Below, in pieces: positions 59,647 through 64,000 of a stretch of 64,000 bases of DNA; position 1 is the first letter of the stretch; each line of letters begins with the position of its first letter. The position numbers and the translations under genes were made by a program. The notes under the pieces were generated by a model. The model had not been told where the DNA came from, ran no database searches, and saw nothing but the letters and a program-made list of their open reading frames with translations. This DNA is from Streptomyces sp. NBC_01241 (GTDB taxonomy: Bacteria; Actinomycetota; Actinomycetes; Streptomycetales; Streptomycetaceae): contig NZ_CP108494.1 in assembly GCF_041435435.1 (NCBI RefSeq), positions 4,746,501 through 4,810,500 on the forward strand. Reading direction: 5' to 3'.

Positions 59647-61920
59647 CTACGCCGCCTTGAACTTCCGCAGCCGCAGCGAGTTGCCGACGACGAAGACCGA
59701 CGAGAACGCCATCGCCGCGCCCGCGATCATCGGGTTCAGCAGTCCGGTCGCGGCGAGCGGGAGGGCGGCCACGTTGTAGGCGAAGGCCCAGAACAGGTTC
59801 GTGCGGATGGTTCCGAGGGTCCTGCGCGACAACCGGATGGCGTCCGCCGCGGCCCGCAGATCGCCGCGGACCAGCGTCAGGTCACCGGCCTCGATCGCGG
59901 CGTCCGTGCCCGTGCCCATCGCCAGGCCCAGGTCGGCCTGGGCGAGGGCGGCCGCGTCGTTGACCCCGTCACCGACCATGGCGACCGAACGGCCCTCGGC
60001 CTGGAGGCCCTTGACGACGTCGACCTTGTCCTCCGGCATGACCTCCGCGTACACCTTCTCGATCCCGACCTCGGCCGCGACCGCCTCGGCCACCGCCCGG
60101 TTGTCGCCGGTCAGCAGGATCGGGGTCAGGCCGAGGGCCCGCAGCCGCTCGATGGCCTCCGCGCTGGTGTCCTTCACCGCGTCGGCGACGGCGAGGACCG
60201 CCCGCGCCTCGCCGTCCCAGGCGACCGCGATGGCCGTCCGTCCGGCGGCCTCCGCCGCGGCCTTGTGCCGGGCCAGCTCCACCGGCAGGTGGATCTCCCA
60301 CTCGGCGAGCAGCTGCTCACGGCCGACGAGGACGGCGTGGCCCTCGACGATCCCCTGGACGCCGAGGCCCGCGACGTTGGTGAAGTCCTCGGGGGTGGGC
60401 AGCGCGGCGCCGGTGCGCTCGGCGGCTCCGGCGGCGACAGCCTGCGCGATGGGGTGCTCGGAGGAGTGTTCCAGGGCGCCCGCGAGGCGCAGTACGTCGT
60501 TCTCGTCGGTGCCGTCCGCGGTGTGTACGTCCAGCAGGGTCATCCGGCCGGTGGTGACCGTGCCGGTCTTGTCGAGGACGATCGTGTCGACGCGGCGGGT
60601 GGTCTCCAGGACTTCGGGGCCCTTGATCAGGATGCCGAGCTGGGCGCCGCGTCCCGTGCCGACCATGAGGGCGGTCGGGGTGGCGAGGCCCAGGGCGCAG
60701 GGGCAGGCGATGATCAGCACGGCGACGGCTGCGGTGAACGCGGCGCTCGGGCCCGCGCCGTTGCCGAGCCAGAAGCCGAGCGTGCCGAGCGCGAGGGCGA
60801 TGACGACGGGGACGAAGACGGCGGAGATCCGGTCCGCGAGGCGCTGGGCCGCCGCCTTGCCGTTCTGCGCGTCCTCGACGAGCTTCGCCATCCGGGCCAG
60901 CTGGGTGTCGGCGCCGATCCGGGTCGCCTCGACGACGAGCCGGCCGCCCGCGTTGAGCGTGGCCCCGGTGACGGAGTCACCGACGCCGACCTCCACGGGG
61001 ACGGACTCGCCGGTGAGCATGGAGGCGTCCACGGCCGACGCGCCCTCCACGACGGTGCCGTCGGTGGCGATCTTCTCGCCGGGGCGGACCAGGAACCGGT
61101 CCCCGACCTGGAGGTCGGCGGTCGGCACGATCACCTCACGGCCGTCGCGCAGCACGGTCACCTCCTTGGCCCCGAGCTCCAGGAGCGCCTTGAGGGCGGC
61201 GCCCGCCTTCCGCTTGGAACGGGCCTCGAAGAAGCGCCCGGCGAGGATGAAGGCGGTGACTGCGGCAGCCGTCTCCAGATAGATGTTCCCCGCGCCGTCG
61301 CTCCGCCCGATGGTCAGCTCGAAGGGGTGCGTCATGCCGGTCATCCCGGCGGTGCCGAAGAACAGCGCCCACAGCGACCACAGGAACGCGGCCGAGGTGC
61401 CGACCGAGATCAGCGTGTCCATCGTCGCCGCGCCGTGCCTGGCGTTGGTCCAGGCGGCGCGGTGGAAGGGCCACGCGGCGTAGGTGACGACGGGGGCCGT
61501 CAGGGTCAGCGAGAGCCACTGCCAGTAGTCGAACTGGAGTGCCGGGACCATCGACATCGCGATCACCGGCACGGCGAGCACCACGGCGGTGAACAGCCGC
61601 TGCCGCAGGGGCCGCAGCTCGTCGGCCTCCGCGGCAGCGGGGCCTTCGCCCTCGACGGTTGCCAAAGGCGCGGGCTCGTGCGCGGTGTAGCCGGTCTTCT
61701 CGACAGTGGTGATCAGGTCCTGTACGGAGACGTCCTCGCCCCGGTAGCTGACCTTGGCCTTCTCGGTGGCGTAATTGACGGTGGCCTCGACGCCGTCCAT
61801 CCGGTTGAGCTTCTTCTCGATACGGGCCGCGCAGGAGGCGCAGGTCATGCCGCCGATCGCGAGCTCGACCTCTGCGGTGGTGCCGGTACCGGTGCCGGTT
61901 ATGGCGGTTTGCGCGGACAC
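59647..61920 (-). CDS. copA: Copper-translocating P1B-type ATPase
   Basis: 757 residues from GTG at 61920, with GGGAGGAC in front. N-terminal heavy-metal domain with GMTCASC (residues 24-30). Eight helices, the transport motif IACPCALGLATPTALM (CPC), DKTGTVTTG phosphorylation site, the HP locus EHSSEHPIAQAV, and GDGVNDAAALAQAD. CPC with a single N-terminal CxxC domain indicates Cu(I) export (P1B-1). CsoR-like operators lie immediately upstream, so it is copper induced. A separate chaperone gene is not adjacent. Confidence 0.95.
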   Translation of the reverse strand: MSAQTAITGTGTGTTAEVELAIGGMTCASCAARIEKKLNRMDGVEATVNYATEKAKVSYRGEDVSVQDLITTVEKTGYTAHEPAPLATVEGEGPAAAEADELRPLRQRLFTAVVLAVPVIAMSMVPALQFDYWQWLSLTLTAPVVTYAAWPFHRAAWTNARHGAATMDTLISVGTSAAFLWSLWALFFGTAGMTGMTHPFELTIGRSDGAGNIYLETAAAVTAFILAGRFFEARSKRKAGAALKALLELGAKEVTVLRDGREVIVPTADLQVGDRFLVRPGEKIATDGTVVEGASAVDASMLTGESVPVEVGVGDSVTGATLNAGGRLVVEATRIGADTQLARMAKLVEDAQNGKAAAQRLADRISAVFVPVVIALALGTLGFWLGNGAGPSAAFTAAVAVLIIACPCALGLATPTALMVGTGRGAQLGILIKGPEVLETTRRVDTIVLDKTGTVTTGRMTLLDVHTADGTDENDVLRLAGALEHSSEHPIAQAVAAGAAERTGAALPTPEDFTNVAGLGVQGIVEGHAVLVGREQLLAEWEIHLPVELARHKAAAEAAGRTAIAVAWDGEARAVLAVADAVKDTSAEAIERLRALGLTPILLTGDNRAVAEAVAAEVGIEKVYAEVMPEDKVDVVKGLQAEGRSVAMVGDGVNDAAALAQADLGLAMGTGTDAAIEAGDLTLVRGDLRAAADAIRLSRRTLGTIRTNLFWAFAYNVAALPLAATGLLNPMIAGAAMAFSSVFVVGNSLRLRKFKAA

Positions 61921-61943
61921 GGTGTCCTCCCTGACGCTGACGT

Positions 61944-61998
61944 TATACCCCTGGGGGGTATGCCTTCCGGAGTCAGGTATACCCCCCACCCCTATAAA
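61944..61998. promoter_or_regulatory. CsoR-like operators upstream of copA
   Basis: TATACCCCTGGGGGGTATG (61944-61962) is a close match to the CsoR palindrome (TACCCC...GGGGTA). A second half-symmetric copy, GTATACCCCCCACCCCTATA, lies near 61977-61996. CsoR represses copper genes until Cu(I) binds. Confidence 0.8.
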
Positions 61999-62136
61999 AT
62001 GCAAGGGTGGATATGGGGGAGGGGTCCGGAGTGCGCGCGTCCGCCCGGCACCCGTTCACCGGAAGTGCGTCTGACCTCACGTATCTTCACGTCACGTGGA
62101 GGCCGCACCGCCGGCCTGCCGCCCCGTAGGCTGGTC

Positions 62137-62152
62137 ATTGGACTAGACCTAT
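62137..62152. promoter_or_regulatory. DasR-like element upstream of cutC
   Basis: ATTGGACTAGACCTAT matches the DasR consensus (ACTGGTCTAGACCACT) at 12 of 16 positions and closely matches the reverse complement of the nagK site (13 of 16). It lies 28 bp before the cutC start. Binding is inferred. Confidence 0.5.
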
Positions 62153-62179
62153 TGCCGCTTCCTGGAGGATTGGGATCCC

Positions 62180-62869
62180 ATGAGCAACCGTGCAGTCCTG
62201 GAGGTGATCGCTCTCGACGCGGAGGACGCGGTCGCTGCCCAGGCGGGTGGTGCGGACCGGCTTGAGCTGGTCACCGACATGGCGGCGGACGGCCTGACCC
62301 CGTCCCGCGCGGCCTTCGCGGAGATCCGGGCGGCGGTGGACATTCCACTGCGCGTGATGCTCAGGCTGGAGGACGGCTTCGCCGCGGGCGACATCGACGA
62401 ACTCGTCGCCAGGGCGCGCGAGTTGCGGGCGGAGGGCGCCGAGGAGTTCGTCATGGGCTTCCTGGACGCCGAGGGCCACCCGGACCTGGTCGCCGTCGAA
62501 CGGCTCGTCGCCGAGCTGGACGGCTGCCGCTGGACCTTCCACCGCGCGATCGACCGGGCCGCGGACCGGGACGCCCTGCGCAAGCAGCTGGCGGACATGC
62601 CCGGCCTGGACACGTACCTCACCGCGGGTTCGCCCAAGGGCGTCGACGAGGGCATCCCGACGCTGCTCGTCGAGGCGGCCCGCGCGGGCGAGCCCGGCTA
62701 CGAGCCCCGGATCCTGGTGGGCGGCGGCCTCCGCCTGGACCACCTGCCGGAGCTGCTGGACGCGGGCATCGACGCGGTACACATCGGCAGCGCGGCCCGC
62801 CCGCACGGCTGGTCGGGACCGGTGGACGCGGCAGCGGTACGGAAGTGGCGCACGGTGCTCGACGCGTAG
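62180..62869 (+). CDS. cutC: CutC-family TIM-barrel protein
   Basis: 229 residues; GGAGGATTGGG precedes ATG at 62180. CutC barrel motifs are in order: LEVIALDAEDAVAAQAGGAD, RLELVTDMAADGLTPS, VMLRLEDGFAAGDIDELV, EEFVMGFLDAEGHPDLVA, FHRAIDRAADRDAL and ILVGGGLRLDHLPELLD, DAVHIGSAARP. Named for copper tolerance in E. coli, though its biochemical role is disputed. Here it is divergent from copA with a DasR-like rather than CsoR site nearest its start, so a link to amino-sugar use may be more real than a copper role. Confidence 0.93.
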   Translation: MSNRAVLEVIALDAEDAVAAQAGGADRLELVTDMAADGLTPSRAAFAEIRAAVDIPLRVMLRLEDGFAAGDIDELVARARELRAEGAEEFVMGFLDAEGHPDLVAVERLVAELDGCRWTFHRAIDRAADRDALRKQLADMPGLDTYLTAGSPKGVDEGIPTLLVEAARAGEPGYEPRILVGGGLRLDHLPELLDAGIDAVHIGSAARPHGWSGPVDAAAVRKWRTVLDA

Positions 62870-62880
62870 CGGGGAGGGGC

Positions 62881-62932
62881 GGGGAGGGGCGGGCCGCCTG
62901 CGGCGGGGCTGTTCCCCTGCCCGCCCCTCCCC
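62881..62932 (+). terminator. Terminator after cutC
   Basis: Perfect 13-bp stem GGGGAGGGGCGGG / CCCGCCCCTCCCC with a long loop of 26 bases. Confidence 0.7.
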
Positions 62933-62936
62933 GTAA

Positions 62937-62986
62937 CCGGGGGCTCCGCCCCCGGACCCCCGCGCCTCAAACGCCGGCGAGGCTTG
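62937..62986. repeat. Common Streptomyces intergenic hairpin element
   Basis: A hairpin CCGGGGGC-TCC-GCCCCCGG followed by ACCCCCGCGCCTCAAACGCC and GGCGAGGCT. I recognise this combination as a recurrent intergenic element in Streptomyces genomes; it lies between the convergent cutC and helicase genes. Confidence 0.65.
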
Positions 62987-64000
62987 GTTCTGAGGGGCTG
63001 GGTTTCGCCAGCTCGCCCGGCAGCTCCGCCGCGTGGACCACCGTCAGCCCCGACACCGCACGCGTCAGCGCCACGTACAGCCGCCGCAGCCCCGTACGCT
63101 CGTCGGGCTCGCCGTCCACCACCGCGGCCGGCTCGTCCAGCACCACGTAGTCGTACTCCAGGCCCTTCGCCAGCGACGCCGGGACCAGGGTCAGGCGGGA
63201 CTCGGCGGTCGTCTCCTCACCGGGGGAGAGATACGCGTGCTCCGCCGCGGACAGCGCGTCCGCCAGCGCCGGAATCCGCGCGTCCGCCGCGATCAGGCCG
63301 ATCGACCCCTCGTGCCGCAGCGACTCCTCGCACGCCGCCAGCACCGCCGCGTCCAGCTCCGCCGGACCGGCCACCTCCCGTACCTCCAGCGAACCCGGCG
63401 ACTCACGCACCGACTCCACCGCCGCGAGGCCCGGCGAGATCACCGGCAGCAGCCGTGACGCGTACGCGATCACCTCGCGCGGCACACGGAAGCCCGCCGT
63501 CAGCTCCTCCACCAGCGCGTCCGGCTTGCCCAGATGGTGCAGCGCCTGCGCCCAGCTCTCCGTCGACCACGGCGTCGTGCCCTGCGCGAGGTCACCGAGG
63601 ACCGTCGCCGAACCGGTCGTGCAGCGGCGGCCCACCGCCCGGTACTGCATGGGGGACAGGTCCTGCGCCTCGTCGAGCACGACATGGCCGAGCGAATGCG
63701 TACGCGCCACCAGATCGCTCGCCTCGTCGATCAGCACCGCGTCCGCCGCCGACCACTTCGCGGACTTCACGCTGCGGGCCGGCCTGGTCCACAGGATCGT
63801 CTTCTGCTCGTCCTCGGTGAGCAGCCCCGCCGCGTGCGCGGCCAGGAACTCCGCGTCCGACAACAGCCGAAGCACCAGCTTGGCCGGTTCGACGGCCGGC
63901 CAGATCGCCTTCACGGCCGCTTTCACGGCGGGGGTGCGGGCCACCGCGTTCTGCACCCGGTCGTCGGGCGCCTCGCCCGCCTCCTCCATCCGCACCAGGA
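62967..64000 (-). CDS. HelD/UvrD-like superfamily 1 helicase (5' part outside window)
   Basis: The frame is open to the right edge, so this is the C-terminal part, at least 344 residues. Helicase motif II/III is HVVLDEAQDLSPMQYRAVGR, motif VI is RRLYVALTRAVSGLTVVH, and a linking region SAKWSAADAVLIDEASDLVA stands between an N-terminal part and motif II. The DEAQDLSPMQ form is typical of HelD-family proteins, which bind RNA polymerase; UvrD-like DNA helicases are less similar. In Streptomyces one HelD paralog (HelR) protects against rifamycins. The ATP-binding motif I and the upstream control region lie outside the window, so I cannot tell which group it is. Confidence 0.8.
   Translation of the reverse strand, partial: LVRMEEAGEAPDDRVQNAVARTPAVKAAVKAIWPAVEPAKLVLRLLSDAEFLAAHAAGLLTEDEQKTILWTRPARSVKSAKWSAADAVLIDEASDLVARTHSLGHVVLDEAQDLSPMQYRAVGRRCTTGSATVLGDLAQGTTPWSTESWAQALHHLGKPDALVEELTAGFRVPREVIAYASRLLPVISPGLAAVESVRESPGSLEVREVAGPAELDAAVLAACEESLRHEGSIGLIAADARIPALADALSAAEHAYLSPGEETTAESRLTLVPASLAKGLEYDYVVLDEPAAVVDGEPDERTGLRRLYVALTRAVSGLTVVHAAELPGELAKPSPSEPSLAGV

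Noticed and set aside
59647..62869. copA and cutC as one copper-resistance island
   Set aside because: They are divergent with different operators (CsoR-like at copA, DasR-like at cutC) and no other metal genes or mobility signs are nearby.

Overview
The window is typical Streptomyces chromosome. GC is very high, start codons are ATG or GTG, and perfect hairpins often separate genes. From memory of gene order (no search was run), 15-34 kb matches the conserved S. coelicolor core stretch around SCO4281-SCO4296: the diguanylate cyclase cdgB, the DasR target nagKA, threonine synthase, a cold-shock protein and groEL2. I see no tRNA, rRNA, CRISPR array, integrase or transposase. The species cannot be fixed from this alone.

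Layout. 1-7.9 kb: the end of a giant protein made of EndoU-like segments around a metzincin-type zinc protease motif, then a membrane-anchored companion with a golvesin-like C-terminus. 8-17 kb: an amine-oxidase-like flavoenzyme, rhomboid-like protein, small-molecule kinase, acetyltransferase, pentapeptide protein, secreted M1 peptidase, TerD, ArfB and a flavin reductase, plus two gene remnants (a LuxR-type HTH without its receiver and the tail of an M4 metallopeptidase). 17-20 kb: cdgB behind candidate Crp and BldD sites. 20-24.3 kb: leftward operon nagK-nagA-(small ORF)-PfkB kinase-class II aldolase behind a DasR site. 25-28.5 kb: trehalose synthesis (otsB, otsA) and gpgS. 28.6-30.4 kb: SAM riboswitch, thrC and a sulfur-carrier gene. 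30.8-33 kb: cold-shock gene and CIRCE-controlled groEL2. 33-43.2 kb: an esterase-like protein, a small secreted protein, a P450/ferredoxin pair, a secreted adenosine deaminase, a double GNAT protein, a cation antiporter, and a WhiJ-type XRE/DUF397 locus.

43.4-53.4 kb is a signalling block: a fourfold-repeat membrane protein, two divergent two-component systems, and a tightly overlapping leftward operon of lipoprotein, two ABC ATPases and a large FtsX-like permease. 53.6-64 kb: a Uma2 protein, murQ with its RpiR regulator, small conserved proteins, an MFS exporter, an HD hydrolase, copA with CsoR-like operators, cutC behind a second DasR-like site, and the end of a HelD/UvrD-type helicase cut by the right edge.

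The genes connect in three main ways. MurQ makes GlcNAc-6-phosphate from recycled wall MurNAc-6-phosphate, which NagA deacetylates; a DasR-type site precedes nagK and a near-identical one precedes cutC. Sulfur metabolism (SAM riboswitch) controls threonine synthase and probably the downstream sulfur carrier. The cdgB promoter appears to join cAMP/Crp, BldD and c-di-GMP signalling. A further trait is a set of short, often in-frame tandem repeats (47.2, 48.5, 57.3, 59.5 kb) that look like recent slippage expansions.
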